Shown here: one piece after another, positions 1 through 8,097 of the stretch
How the letters are laid out: every line of letters starts with the position of its first letter
How positions within the stretch are numbered: position 1 is the stretch's first letter
DNA from: Candidatus Latescibacterota bacterium
GTDB lineage: Bacteria; Krumholzibacteriota; Krumholzibacteriia; JACNKJ01
Assembly (NCBI GenBank): GCA_020633725.1
Contig: JACKDC010000006.1
Span: forward strand, 186,001-250,000
DNA length: 64,000 bases
Reading direction: 5' to 3'
Notes under the pieces: model-generated
Told to the model about the DNA's origin: nothing
The model's input: only the letters and a program-made list of their open reading frames with translations
Databases searched by the model: none
Made by a program: the position numbers and the translations under genes

Positions 1-121
1 GGTCCGTGCCCAGCAGGCCGTTCGGGCCGTGCTGCTCCGTGGCGCCGGTGGGGATCAGGACGATGTCGCGCTCCGCCAGGTAGCTCTCCACCTGACGCCA
101 GGTCATCAAGGCCATGCGCAT
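1..121 (-). CDS. Creatininase-family amidohydrolase, N-terminal fragment
   Basis: The reverse strand encodes the first 40 residues of a protein cut by the window edge. It reads MRMALMTWRQVESYLAERD, then VLIPTGATEQHGPNGLLGTD. The segment (P-x-G-x-x-E-Q-H-G-P-x-x-x-L-G-T-D) is the hallmark N-terminus of the creatininase/creatinine amidohydrolase family, in which the Glu, His and Asp bind metal. The start is taken at 121 because GGGAGG lies about 6 bases upstream; a second in-frame ATG lies two codons in. Family members hydrolyse cyclic amides such as creatinine or formamidopyrimidines, and the true substrate cannot be told from this piece. Confidence 0.85.
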   Translation of the reverse strand, partial: MRMALMTWRQVESYLAERDIVLIPTGATEQHGPNGLLGTD

Positions 122-184
122 GGGCTGCCTCCCGAGGGCTGTCGGTCAGGCTGCGCAGATCGTGCCGGCGCCGGCAAGCGCGAT

Positions 185-214
185 TTGTGCGCGGAGCCTC
201 GCCTGGCGTATACT
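185..214 (+). promoter_or_regulatory. Candidate sigma-70-type promoter
   Basis: TTGTGC (185-190), an 18-base spacer and TATACT (209-214) lie about 37 bases before the start codon of the dockerin protein at 251. This is a match by eye, not a scored prediction. Confidence 0.45.
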
Positions 215-250
215 TCTATGGTCGGGCGACGTGGATCAATGGAGGACATC

Positions 251-841
251 ATGAAACGTCTTTGGGGCTCGCTGGTCGCTCTGGCGCTGATGGTGGGGCC
301 TGCGGGCGCCGCCCGGGCCGTCGATATTCCCAACACGGCGAACTGCTCGGCCACGATCCTGGACCCCCATGTCTTCACGGTGGCGCCCTGCGGGGCCGAT
401 CCGATGCCGGTGGTGGACGTCTGGATCCTTGACTATCCTGACGCGAATCCGGTGGAAGTGCTCGCCTCCGACATCTGGTTCATGAGCTTCGAAGGCTTTC
501 AGTTCTGCGCGGAAGTCCACGCGGACAGCTCCACCTTCGCTCCCGACCCAGGCCACACCACCATCAGCGGCGTTCATGGCTGGTGGGTTGACCCCGTCGC
601 CGACTGCGCGGCGGTCAACGTGGAAGCGGTCGTGCTTGGCATGCCCTTCGAGACGCTCACCTTTGCGGTGAACGGTCCCGACCTCTCGGGCGACGGCGAG
701 GTCACCGTGACCGACTTCAGCCTCTTCGGCGCGAGCTGGCAGAGCGCGGACCCCTGCGCCGACTTCGACGAGAACGGAATGGTGGCCGTGGCCGACCTGG
801 CCATCTTCGCGGGCTGGTTCAATCACTGCAGCTGCGAGTAG
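251..841 (+). CDS. Secreted protein with C-terminal dockerin-like EF-hand pair
   Basis: A 196-residue protein starting at the ATG right after GGAGG (241-245). Residues 1-22 are a Sec signal peptide ending ARA-VD. The central part is a small Cys-containing beta-rich domain I do not recognise. The C-terminus holds two calcium-loop-like repeats, DLSGDGEVTVTD and DFDENGMVAVAD, each followed by a short helix, as in type I dockerin-like tails common on secreted proteins of this kind of bacterium. It is probably exported and held on the surface or in a matrix by calcium-stabilised contacts; that role is inferred. It is monocistronic, with its own promoter. Confidence 0.8.
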   Translation: MKRLWGSLVALALMVGPAGAARAVDIPNTANCSATILDPHVFTVAPCGADPMPVVDVWILDYPDANPVEVLASDIWFMSFEGFQFCAEVHADSSTFAPDPGHTTISGVHGWWVDPVADCAAVNVEAVVLGMPFETLTFAVNGPDLSGDGEVTVTDFSLFGASWQSADPCADFDENGMVAVADLAIFAGWFNHCSCE

Positions 842-889
842 GCGCCGCGCGGCTCCCGAGGGTTTCCGATGCCTCCGGCATGGGCGTTG

Positions 890-913
890 CTCCTTTCACC
901 AAGGTGAAAGGAG
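890..913. promoter_or_regulatory. Perfect 11-bp inverted repeat covering the ribosome-binding site
   Basis: CTCCTTTCACC (890-900), AA, then GGTGAAAGGAG (903-913). The right arm contains most of the Shine-Dalgarno AAAGGAGG (907-914) of the gene starting at 920. In RNA this gives a roughly 10-bp stem with a CAAG loop that would hide the ribosome site. As DNA it is also a good operator dyad. The dyad is seen directly; its function is inferred. Confidence 0.6.
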
Positions 914-919
914 GACGCC

Positions 920-1285
920 ATGCCGCAGTCCCACGCCTCGCGCCTGTGGAGTCGACTCGGGATCGCAGTCCTGCTCGCCGGCGCCCTCGCGGGCACCCCC
1001 TCGCAGGCCCGCGCCGCGCGCGCCGAAGCACCCGCCACGATCGCGCCCGCGGAGGACTCCGGCAAGAACGTCCCCGGACCCGGCAAGAAGGGTCGTCGCG
1101 TCTTTCGCTTTCATGAGCTGGTCGCCCAGTTCAAGGGCGACCGGCTGGACGTCTACCGGAAGTTCGGCTTCCCGCCCTATCGCTACTTCGAGCTGAAGTT
1201 CGCCAGCCCGACCGAGCACTGGATCTACCCGGGCGAGAACAGGGAGTTCATCTTCTCCGGCGATCAGCTGGTCGGCCACTGGTAG
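920..1285 (+). CDS. Small secreted protein of unknown function, paralogue of the gene at 28848
   Basis: A 121-residue protein with a signal peptide (about residues 1-33, ending ARAARA) and a short charged linker. The C-terminal domain reads GDRLDVYRKFGFPPYR, TEHWIYPG and REFIFSGDQLVGHW. The same spacing of GDxL-V, GF-P-R, TE-W-YP, EF-F and L appears in the 117-residue protein at 28848-29201, so the two are paralogues in one window. The Shine-Dalgarno AAAGGAGG sits 6 bases before the ATG, inside a perfect inverted repeat. No known family is recognised. The conserved aromatic/proline pattern suggests a compact periplasmic or lipid-facing beta domain. Confidence 0.7.
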   Translation: MPQSHASRLWSRLGIAVLLAGALAGTPSQARAARAEAPATIAPAEDSGKNVPGPGKKGRRVFRFHELVAQFKGDRLDVYRKFGFPPYRYFELKFASPTEHWIYPGENREFIFSGDQLVGHW

Positions 1286-1304
1286 GCGCGGCGCGCCGGT
1301 CGCC

Positions 1305-1333
1305 TTGCGCCGGCACTCTCGAGCTGTTAGCAT
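1305..1333 (+). promoter_or_regulatory. Candidate promoter of the metal-efflux operon
   Basis: TTGCGC (1305-1310), 17 bases, TAGCAT (1328-1333). The -10 box overlaps the ATG at 1333, which argues that the real start of the first gene is the later ATG at 1372. Confidence 0.5.
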
Positions 1334-1338
1334 TGGGG

Positions 1339-1362
1339 AACGCCGGTCGTCATGCCGGCGTT
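1339..1362. other. Hairpin in the leader of the efflux operon
   Basis: AACGCCGG (1339-1346) pairs with CCGGCGTT (1355-1362) across an 8-base loop and is followed by TCC. It lies between the promoter and the ATG at 1372. It may be a leader hairpin or a weak terminator for the upstream gene; there is no clear T tract. Confidence 0.4.
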
Positions 1363-1371
1363 TCCGTCACC

Positions 1372-1716
1372 ATGCTGAACGCACTGCGCAATCGCTCGCT
1401 CGCCCTGGCCGCCCTGCTCTTCCTGCTCGGCGCGGTCTCGGCGGAGCTCTGCCTGCATGACGGCCACGCCTCGGCCCCGCCCCCGGGGGCGGAGGTCGTG
1501 CTGGCCTGTGCGAGTTGCGCCGACTGCGACGGCCCCGCCGCCGAGCACGGCGCCCACGTCTGCCTCTGCGCCTGCCACATCACAGGCGTGTTGACCGGAC
1601 TCGGCGCACCCGTGCACGCGACGCGGCCTGGCGCGTTCACGCCCGCGGCCGACGGCGCGCTGCCAGCCGGCCACCGCGCCCGCCTCGAGCGCCCGCCCCT
1701 GACGACAGCGGTCTGA
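1372..1716 (+). CDS. Small Cys/His-rich exported protein heading the metal-efflux operon
   Basis: 114 residues from the ATG at 1372. An upstream in-frame ATG at 1333 lies inside the -10 box and before a hairpin. An N-terminal hydrophobic segment (LALAALLFLLGAVSAEL) is followed by CLHDGHA, CASCADCD and AEHGAHVCLCACHITG. The dense Cys/His pairs suggest binding of soft metal ions such as Cu, Ag, Zn or Cd in the periplasm. Proteins with an HxCxCxCH stretch often precede CzcCBA/CusCBA genes. It may hand metal to the pump or sense it; this is inferred from position and composition. No enzyme domain is visible. Confidence 0.65.
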   Translation: MLNALRNRSLALAALLFLLGAVSAELCLHDGHASAPPPGAEVVLACASCADCDGPAAEHGAHVCLCACHITGVLTGLGAPVHATRPGAFTPAADGALPAGHRARLERPPLTTAV

Positions 1717-1763
1717 TCTCCCCCGTTCGCCGACACCAAGCACCCCCCTCGAAGGGAGTGGCC

Positions 1764-3005
1764 ATGCCGTGGCCCTTGCCGACGGGGCGTCGACTGGGCG
1801 TCCTCGTCCTTGCCCTGCTGTTGCCGGGGGGCACGGCGGCCGAGACCGTTCTCCGGTGGGAGGACGTCCTCGCCGCCCTGCCCTCGCAGCCCGAACTCGC
1901 CGCCGCGCGCGCCGAGCGCGATGCCGCCGCCGCCGACCGGCGCGCGCTGGCGCTGCCCAACCCCGAGCTGGAACTGGCCGGCGGCCGGGCCGAGCCGCTC
2001 GACGCCGACGTCACCCGCGAAACCTGGGAGCTGGGCGTCAGCCTGCCGCTGCGTCCCTGGGGTCCCTGGCGGCACGCGCGCGCGGCGGCCGCCGCGTCGG
2101 TGACCGCCGCCGACGCCGCGCTCGACCTCGCGCGGCGCGACCTGCGCCGCCAGCTCGCTCGCGACTTCTGGCAGGTGGCCCACGACGGCCGGCGGCTGGC
2201 GCTGCTGGACGAACTGCGCGCCCACGCGGAAGGCCTCGTGCAGCTGGCGCGGCTGCGCGTCGAGCTCGGCGAGGCGCGTCCCGCCGAGCTGCTGCGCCTC
2301 GAGCTCGAGCGCGAGGAGCTGCTCAGCGCACTCGCCGCCGCGGACGTCGAGGCGCGCCTGGCGCGCGCCGCCCTGGGCCGCCGGCTGGCCCTGCGCGACC
2401 CCGCCGACCTGCGCGTCGACGCGGACTGGGACACCCTCCCGCCCCTGCCCGCCGCGGACCCTGCGGCGTCGCACCCCACGCTGGCCGGCGCCCGGGCGCG
2501 AAGCGCCGCGGCCGACGCTCGGCTCGCCGCGGCCCGCGCCGACCGCTGGCCGGGCCTTCGCCTGGGCGCGCTGCGCGGCCGTGAGGCCGACGCGGATGTT
2601 CAGGCCCTGCAGCTCTCCCTCGAACTGCCGCTCTTCGACCGCCGTGGCGCGGGGGTGGACCGGGCGCGCGCGGAGACGTCGCGCGCGCGGGAGGAGCAGC
2701 GCCGCCTCGAGCGCGAGCTGGCCGACGCGCTCGACGACGCCCTCGCCCACGCCCGCCTGGCCCGCGACCACGTGACCCGCCTCGAGGCCGAGGTGCTGCC
2801 GCGCGCGCGCCGCGCGCTGGACGCCCTCGAAACCGAGTACCGCGTGGGGGAGGCCGATCTCGTCGCGCTCCTCGACGCGCGCCGCGCCCACGCCCGCAGC
2901 GCCCTCGCGCTGCTGGCCGCCCGGCTCGACTACCGCTTCGCCCTCGCCGACCTCGACGCCCTCAACGCCGGAGATGACGACCATGCGCCCGACCTCGCGC
3001 CTTAG
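1764..3005 (+). CDS. TolC-family outer-membrane efflux channel (CusC/CzcC-like)
   Basis: 413 residues, starting at the ATG after GAAGGGAG. It has a signal peptide (about residues 1-25, ending GTAAE), then two halves of long Ala/Arg/Leu/Glu-rich helices typical of the TolC alpha-barrel. ELGVSLPL and LQLSLELPLFDRRG are the paired beta strands of the outer-membrane barrel, and the C-terminal half repeats the helical pattern, ending LVALLDARRAHA. About 410 residues matches CzcC/CusC proteins. Its role is the exit duct of the tripartite metal pump encoded by the next two genes. Its 3' end overlaps the adaptor gene, so the two are translationally coupled. Confidence 0.88.
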   Translation: MPWPLPTGRRLGVLVLALLLPGGTAAETVLRWEDVLAALPSQPELAAARAERDAAAADRRALALPNPELELAGGRAEPLDADVTRETWELGVSLPLRPWGPWRHARAAAAASVTAADAALDLARRDLRRQLARDFWQVAHDGRRLALLDELRAHAEGLVQLARLRVELGEARPAELLRLELEREELLSALAAADVEARLARAALGRRLALRDPADLRVDADWDTLPPLPAADPAASHPTLAGARARSAAADARLAAARADRWPGLRLGALRGREADADVQALQLSLELPLFDRRGAGVDRARAETSRAREEQRRLERELADALDDALAHARLARDHVTRLEAEVLPRARRALDALETEYRVGEADLVALLDARRAHARSALALLAARLDYRFALADLDALNAGDDDHAPDLAP

Positions 3006-4302
3006 ACTCCTCCTGCCGCTGCTGCTTCTCGCCGCCTGCGAGCGCGGTCACGGCGTGGACGAGCACCTCGCCGCCGCCCACGCCGAGGAAGCGCACGACC
3101 ACGACCATGACCACGACGACGAGCTCTCCGACCTCGACCGCCCCGTCGACGCGCTCTTCGCCGCGCGCTGCGAGCACGACCTCGCGGCCCACGCCTGCGC
3201 GGAGTGCCGCTACGAGGTGGGCGTGGCCCGCGTGACCCCCGTGCTCATCAGCGACGGCCTGATCGCCACGGCCACCGTGGACACGCGGGCGGTGGCGGAG
3301 GCGGTCGATCTGCCCGGCGAGATCCGTTTCGACGAACACCGCATCGCCCACCTCACGCCGCTGGTCGCCGGCGTCGTGTCCGCCGTGCAGGTGGACCTCG
3401 GTCAGCCGGTGAAGGCCGGCGAGCCGCTGCTGGTGCTGCAGAGCGCGGCCCTCGCCGAGGCGCAGGCCGCCTACCTCGACGCCCTCGCTGCCGAGCCCCT
3501 TGCCGCGCGTGCCCACGAACGCCTGAGCGCGCTGCGCGACGCGGCGGTCGCCAGCGAGCGCGAGGCCCTCGAGGCCGCCCAGCAGCTCGAGGCCGCGCGG
3601 ATCCGTCGCGAGGCCTGCCGCCAGCGCCTGCTGGCCCTCGGGGTGGCGGCGGGGGAGATCGAGGCGCTGATCCAGGGTGACGCCGCCCGCGCCGACGGCC
3701 GACTCCTCCTGCGCGCCCCCTTCGCGGGCGAGGTGCTCGGCCTCCACGCCGTTCGCGGCGAACCCGTGGAGCCCGGCGCGGACCTGCTGCTCCTCGGTGA
3801 CACCGAGACGCTCTGGGTCTGGGTCGACGTCTACGAAGGCCAGCTCGCGCGTCTCGAGGCGCTTCGCCGCGCTGGCCCGCTGCCGGTGGAGGTGATCGTG
3901 GCGGCGTACCCGGATCGCGTCTTCCCCGGCACGCTCGACCTGCTGGGCCGCAGCATGGACGAGGCCACGCGCACCGTGAAGTCCCGCGTGCTGCTGCCCA
4001 ATCCCGACGGCCTCCTGCGGCCGGGCATGTTCGCGCGGGTGCGCGTCGAGCTGCCGGGCGACGAGCGCGCGCTCGCCGTGCCGGCCGACGCCCTGCTGGC
4101 GGACGCGGGGCGCGAGTTCGTCTTCGTGCATCACGAGGGGGAGTACTTCGTGCGCCGGCCCGTGACGAGCGGGCGGCGGCTGGGTGGGCACGTGGAGATC
4201 GTCGAGGGGCTCGCCGCCGGCCAGACCGTGGCCGGACAGGGGGCCTTCCTGCTCAAGTCGGACGTCCTGCGCTCCAAGATGGGCGCGGGCTGCGCGGACT
4301 AG
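2983..4302 (+). CDS. CusB/CzcB-like periplasmic adaptor of the RND metal pump, lipoprotein
   Basis: 439 residues. The start at 2983 is preferred over the ATG at 2974 because CGGAG then has normal spacing. LLLLAAC is a lipobox with the lipidated Cys at residue 19. Next comes a His/Asp-rich stretch (HDHDHDHDDE) and the motif CEHDLAAHACAECRYEVGV, a metal-binding signature shared by CzcB-type adaptors. The remainder is a membrane-fusion protein: barrel-sandwich half, a coiled-coil hairpin (Ala/Arg/Glu-rich, about residues 165-230), second half-lipoyl, beta-barrel and membrane-proximal domains. It links the inner-membrane pump to the TolC channel. It overlaps the upstream gene and lies 8 bases before the pump gene. 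Confidence 0.9.
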   Translation: MRPTSRLRLLLPLLLLAACERGHGVDEHLAAAHAEEAHDHDHDHDDELSDLDRPVDALFAARCEHDLAAHACAECRYEVGVARVTPVLISDGLIATATVDTRAVAEAVDLPGEIRFDEHRIAHLTPLVAGVVSAVQVDLGQPVKAGEPLLVLQSAALAEAQAAYLDALAAEPLAARAHERLSALRDAAVASEREALEAAQQLEAARIRREACRQRLLALGVAAGEIEALIQGDAARADGRLLLRAPFAGEVLGLHAVRGEPVEPGADLLLLGDTETLWVWVDVYEGQLARLEALRRAGPLPVEVIVAAYPDRVFPGTLDLLGRSMDEATRTVKSRVLLPNPDGLLRPGMFARVRVELPGDERALAVPADALLADAGREFVFVHHEGEYFVRRPVTSGRRLGGHVEIVEGLAAGQTVAGQGAFLLKSDVLRSKMGAGCAD

Positions 4303-4310
4303 GGGGCGCC

Positions 4311-7300
4311 ATGATGCACTGGAGCGAGAACGTCGTGAGAAGCCGGGGGCTCGTGCTGGCCGGCGCGCTGCTGCTGGCCGCGCTCGGCCTGCTGGCCTGG
4401 AAGCGCCTGCCGCTGGACGCCTTTCCGGACGTCACCAACCAGCAGGTCATGGTGCTCAGCGAGGCGCCGGGGCTCGGGCCGGTGGACGTCGAGCAGCAGG
4501 TGAGCATTCCCATCGAGACGGTCATGGGCGGCCTGCCGCGCGTGTCCCTCGTGCGCTCGCTGTCGAAGTCGGGCCTCTCGCAGGTGGTGGTGGTCTTCGA
4601 GGACGGTGTGGACACCTACCTCGCCCGCCAGCTCGTCACCGAGCGCCTGCAGCAGGCCCGCGGCGATCTGCCCCCCGGCGTGGAGCCCGAGCTCGGGCCG
4701 ATCAGCACCGGACTGGGCGAGATCTTCCAGTACACGCTGGAGAGCGACCGCCACGATCTGCGCGAGCTGCGCGCGCTGCAGGACTGGGTGGTGGCGCCGC
4801 GCCTGCGCGCCCTGGCCGGCGTGAACGAGGTGAACAGCTTCGGCGGCGAGGTGCGGCAGGTGCAGGTGCTGGTGGACCCGGACCGGCTGCTCAAGTACCG
4901 CATCACGCTGGACGAGGTGGTGGACGCCATCGCCGCGAGCAACCGCAACGTGGGGGGCGGGTTCGTCACGCGGAGCTGGGAACAGGAGAACCTGCGGCTC
5001 GTGGGGCTCATGGCCTCGTCCGAGGATCTGCGCGGCGTGGTGCTGCGCGCCGAGGACGGCACGCCCGTCACGCTGGAGCACGTGGCCTCGGTCGAGATCG
5101 GCGGCGTCACCCGCCTGGGCGCGGTGACCCGCGACGGAGCGGGCGAGGTGGTGGCCGGCATGGTCATCATGCTCAAGGGCGAGAACGCGCGCGAGGTGGT
5201 GGAGCGGGTGAAGGCGGCGTTGCCGTCGATCGAGCGGTCGCTGCCGGAGGGCGTGCGCGTGGACGTGTACTACGACCGCACCGAGCTCGTCAGCGCGGTG
5301 ATCGGCACCGTGCGCGGTGCCCTGCTGCAGGGCGGCCTGCTGGTGATGCTGGTGCTGCTGGCCCTGGTGGGCAGCCTGCGCGGCGCGCTGGTGGCGCTGG
5401 CGAGTCTCCCCATGACGGCGCTGCTCGTCTTCCTGGGCATGGGTGCGGCCGGGCTCAGCGCGAACTTGATGACCCTGGGCGGATTGGCGATCGCGATCGG
5501 CATGGTGGTGGACGGCAGCATCGTGGTGACGGAGAACGTCATGCGTCACCGGCAGCGCGTGGCCGGTCCGCGGGCCGTCGTGGACGCCCTGCGCGAGGTC
5601 GCCCGCCCCATCGCCTTCTCGATCCTGATCATCGTGCTCGTCTTCCTGCCGCTCTTCGCGCTCGAGGGCATGGAGGGCAAGCTCTTCAAGCCGCTGGCGA
5701 TCACGCTGATCTTCGCCATGCTCGGCTCGCTGGCGGTGGCCCTGCTCCTCGCGCCCGCGCTGCTGGCCGGCGGTCGTACGGTCGAGCGCGCGGAGCCGCG
5801 CTTCCTGCGCCGCCTGCGCGACGGCTACCTGGCCCTCCTGGCGCGCACCCTGGCGCGGCGTCGCCTCACGCTGGGCCTGGCCGCCGGCGCGCTGCTGCTC
5901 GTACTCGCGCTGCTCCCCCGCCTGGGCACGGCCTTCCTGCCCGACCTGGACGAGGGCGCGCTCGCGATCAACGTGGTCCGCCTGCCCAACGCCGGCCTCG
6001 AGGGTTCGGTGCGCACGGCGGCGTTCATCGAGCGACGTCTCGCCGCCTTCCCGGAGGTGCGCACGGTGGTGAGCAAGACGGGCCGTGCCGAGATCGGCGA
6101 GGATCCGATGGGCCCGGAACAGACCGACGTGCTGGTGATGCTCCACCCCGAGCGCGACTGGACGACCGGCCGCGACAAGCCCGCGCTGCAGGCGGCCATC
6201 GCCGCCGACCTGGCCCAGGTGCCGGGACTGCGCCTCGCCTTCAGCCAGCCCATCGCGCTGCGCGTCAACGAGCTGATCTCGGGCGTGCGCAGCGATCTGG
6301 CGCTCAAGTTCTTCGGTCCCGACCTCGAGCGGCTCAAGGCGGTGGCAGACGACGCCGCCACCGCGCTCGCCGGCGTGGAGGGCGCCGAGGACATCAGCGT
6401 CGAACAGGTGACCGGCTTCAGCCAGCTGGATCTGCTCCCCGACCGGCGCGCGCTGGCGCGGCACCAGCTCGGCGTCGAGGACCTCGGCGCGCTGGTGGAG
6501 ACCGCCCTCGGCGGCCGCGTCGCCACCGAGCTCGTGGACGGACGCGTGCGCACGGGCGTTCAGGTCCGCCTGCCGGCCGCGCGCCGCGCCAGCGAGGCGG
6601 ACATCCTGGGCCTGCTCGTGCCCACCCCCGCGGGGCTGCGCGTGCCGCTGGGTCAGCTGGCCGCGCTCGTCCACCGCGAGGGGCCGGCCCAGGTGAGCCG
6701 CGAGCAGGGCATGCGCCGCGTGGTGGTCGAGACGAACATCCGCGACCGCGACCTCGGCAGCTTCGTGGCCGAGGCGCGCGAGGCGCTGGACCCGCTGGTG
6801 GCCTCGCTGCCCCCGGGCTACTGGCTCGAGCTGGGTGGCAGCTTCGAGAACCAGCAGCGGGCCATGGCGCGGCTGAGCATCGCGGTGCCGACGGCGGTGC
6901 TGCTGATCGGCCTCATGCTCTACGTCGCGCTGCGATCGGCCGGCGCGGCGGTGCTGGTGCTGGCCAACCTGCCCTTCGCGCTGCTGGGCGGCGTGGCGGC
7001 CATGCTGCTGCTGCGGATCGACCTCTCGGTGCCGGCCACGGTGGGCTTCATCGCCCTCTTCGGCATGGCCGTGCAGAACGGCACCGTGCTGGTCACCTTC
7101 ATCACGCAGCTGCGACAGCAGGGGCTGGCCGTGCGCGACGCGGTGCTGCAGGCCTGCGGACTGCGCTTCCGGGCGCTGCTGATGACGACCCTGACCACGG
7201 TCCTCGGCCTGGCGCCCATGCTCGTCGCCCGCGGGCCCGGCGCCGAGCTGCAGCGACCGCTGGCGGCGGTGGTCATCGGCGGGTTGCTCAGCGCCACGGC

Positions 7301-7385
7301 GCTCACCCTGCTGATCCTGCCGACGCTCTACGCCACGCTGCCGCCCCGCGCGCCGGCGCCGTGCGACCCGGCGGACGCGGTTTGA
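4311..7385 (+). CDS. Heavy-metal RND efflux pump (CusA/CzcA family)
   Basis: 1024 residues, full length for HME-RND pumps. It begins with TM1 followed by LPLDAFPDVTNQQV, and includes IPIETVMGGLP and LSKSGLSQVVVVFEDG, all diagnostic of the family. TM4 reads LAIAIGMVVDGSIVVTEN, with the proton-relay pair at D401 and E408 and no second Asp before VVDG. That arrangement resembles CusA (Cu+/Ag+) more than CzcA (which has DFG before the Asp). Twelve TM segments with two large periplasmic loops can be followed. It uses proton motive force to expel metal through the adaptor and channel encoded just upstream. Metal choice is inferred from the TM4 pattern only. Confidence 0.93.
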   Translation: MMHWSENVVRSRGLVLAGALLLAALGLLAWKRLPLDAFPDVTNQQVMVLSEAPGLGPVDVEQQVSIPIETVMGGLPRVSLVRSLSKSGLSQVVVVFEDGVDTYLARQLVTERLQQARGDLPPGVEPELGPISTGLGEIFQYTLESDRHDLRELRALQDWVVAPRLRALAGVNEVNSFGGEVRQVQVLVDPDRLLKYRITLDEVVDAIAASNRNVGGGFVTRSWEQENLRLVGLMASSEDLRGVVLRAEDGTPVTLEHVASVEIGGVTRLGAVTRDGAGEVVAGMVIMLKGENAREVVERVKAALPSIERSLPEGVRVDVYYDRTELVSAVIGTVRGALLQGGLLVMLVLLALVGSLRGALVALASLPMTALLVFLGMGAAGLSANLMTLGGLAIAIGMVVDGSIVVTENVMRHRQRVAGPRAVVDALREVARPIAFSILIIVLVFLPLFALEGMEGKLFKPLAITLIFAMLGSLAVALLLAPALLAGGRTVERAEPRFLRRLRDGYLALLARTLARRRLTLGLAAGALLLVLALLPRLGTAFLPDLDEGALAINVVRLPNAGLEGSVRTAAFIERRLAAFPEVRTVVSKTGRAEIGEDPMGPEQTDVLVMLHPERDWTTGRDKPALQAAIAADLAQVPGLRLAFSQPIALRVNELISGVRSDLALKFFGPDLERLKAVADDAATALAGVEGAEDISVEQVTGFSQLDLLPDRRALARHQLGVEDLGALVETALGGRVATELVDGRVRTGVQVRLPAARRASEADILGLLVPTPAGLRVPLGQLAALVHREGPAQVSREQGMRRVVVETNIRDRDLGSFVAEAREALDPLVASLPPGYWLELGGSFENQQRAMARLSIAVPTAVLLIGLMLYVALRSAGAAVLVLANLPFALLGGVAAMLLLRIDLSVPATVGFIALFGMAVQNGTVLVTFITQLRQQGLAVRDAVLQACGLRFRALLMTTLTTVLGLAPMLVARGPGAELQRPLAAVVIGGLLSATALTLLILPTLYATLPPRAPAPCDPADAV

Positions 7386-7410
7386 CGCCCGCCGAGCACC
7401 GGTCTATCAT
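7382..7410 (+). promoter_or_regulatory. Strong sigma-70-type promoter
   Basis: TTGACG (7382-7387), 17 bases, TATCAT (7405-7410), 24 bases before the ATG at 7435. The -35 box overlaps the stop codon of the pump gene, giving the ElbB gene its own transcription start. Confidence 0.65.
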
Positions 7411-7434
7411 GGCCACACAGCGCGGAGGTGCAGC

Positions 7435-8097
7435 ATGACCAAGGTTGGAGTCGTCCTGTCGGGCTGCGGCGTCTTCGACGGCAGCGAGATCTACGAGACG
7501 GTGGCCACCCTCCTGGCCCTGGATCGCGCCGGCGCCGAGGTGATCGCCGCCGCGCCGGACGTGGAGTTCGACGTGGTGGACCACTACTCGGGCAAGGCCA
7601 CCGGCGAGAAGCGGAACGTCCTCGTGGAGTCGGCCCGCATCATGCGCGGCAAGATCAAGCCGCTCGCCGAGCTGCGCGAGCGCGAGATCGACGCGCTGAT
7701 CCTCCCCGGCGGCTTCGGCGCCGCCAAGAACCTGTCCGACTTCGCCAGCAAGGGCGCCAAGGCCGCGGCCAACCCCGAGGTCGCGCGCATCCTCCGCGAG
7801 GTGCACAAGGCCGGCAAGCCCATCGGCGCCATCTGCATCGCGCCCGCGGTCCTGGCGACGGTCTTCGCGGGCGAGTCCGTGCCGCCCACGCTGACCATCG
7901 GCAACGACGCGGGCACGGCGGCGGCGATCGAGGCCAAGGGCGCAAAGCACGTGGACTGCCCCGTGCGCGAGTTCGTGGTGGACACGCCGAACCGCATCGT
8001 CACCACACCGGCCTACATGCTCGCCGAGCGCGTGAGCGAAGCCGCCGACGGCATCGAGAAGCTGGTGAAGGCCGTCCTCGACCTGGCGGGCCACTGA
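7435..8097 (+). CDS. elbB: ElbB-type glyoxalase / DJ-1-like protein
   Basis: 220 residues, the usual ElbB length. KVGVVLSGCGVFDGSEIYE at the N-terminus and GKPIGAICIAPAV with the nucleophile Cys at residue 134 identify the ElbB (isoprenoid biosynthesis glyoxalase) branch of the DJ-1/PfpI superfamily. LILPGGFGAAKNLSDFA is the family loop. Proteins of this type convert glyoxal to glycolate in vitro and have been linked to isoprenoid synthesis, though the physiological role is unsettled. The Shine-Dalgarno CGGAGG is well placed. The stop codon overlaps the ATG of the methyltransferase gene, so the two are co-translated. Confidence 0.92.
   Translation: MTKVGVVLSGCGVFDGSEIYETVATLLALDRAGAEVIAAAPDVEFDVVDHYSGKATGEKRNVLVESARIMRGKIKPLAELREREIDALILPGGFGAAKNLSDFASKGAKAAANPEVARILREVHKAGKPIGAICIAPAVLATVFAGESVPPTLTIGNDAGTAAAIEAKGAKHVDCPVREFVVDTPNRIVTTPAYMLAERVSEAADGIEKLVKAVLDLAGH

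Noticed and set aside
4299..6674. A long minus-strand open frame across the RND pump gene
   Set aside because: His/Gln/Arg-rich shadow of the pump's codons, with no domain, start site or ribosome site.
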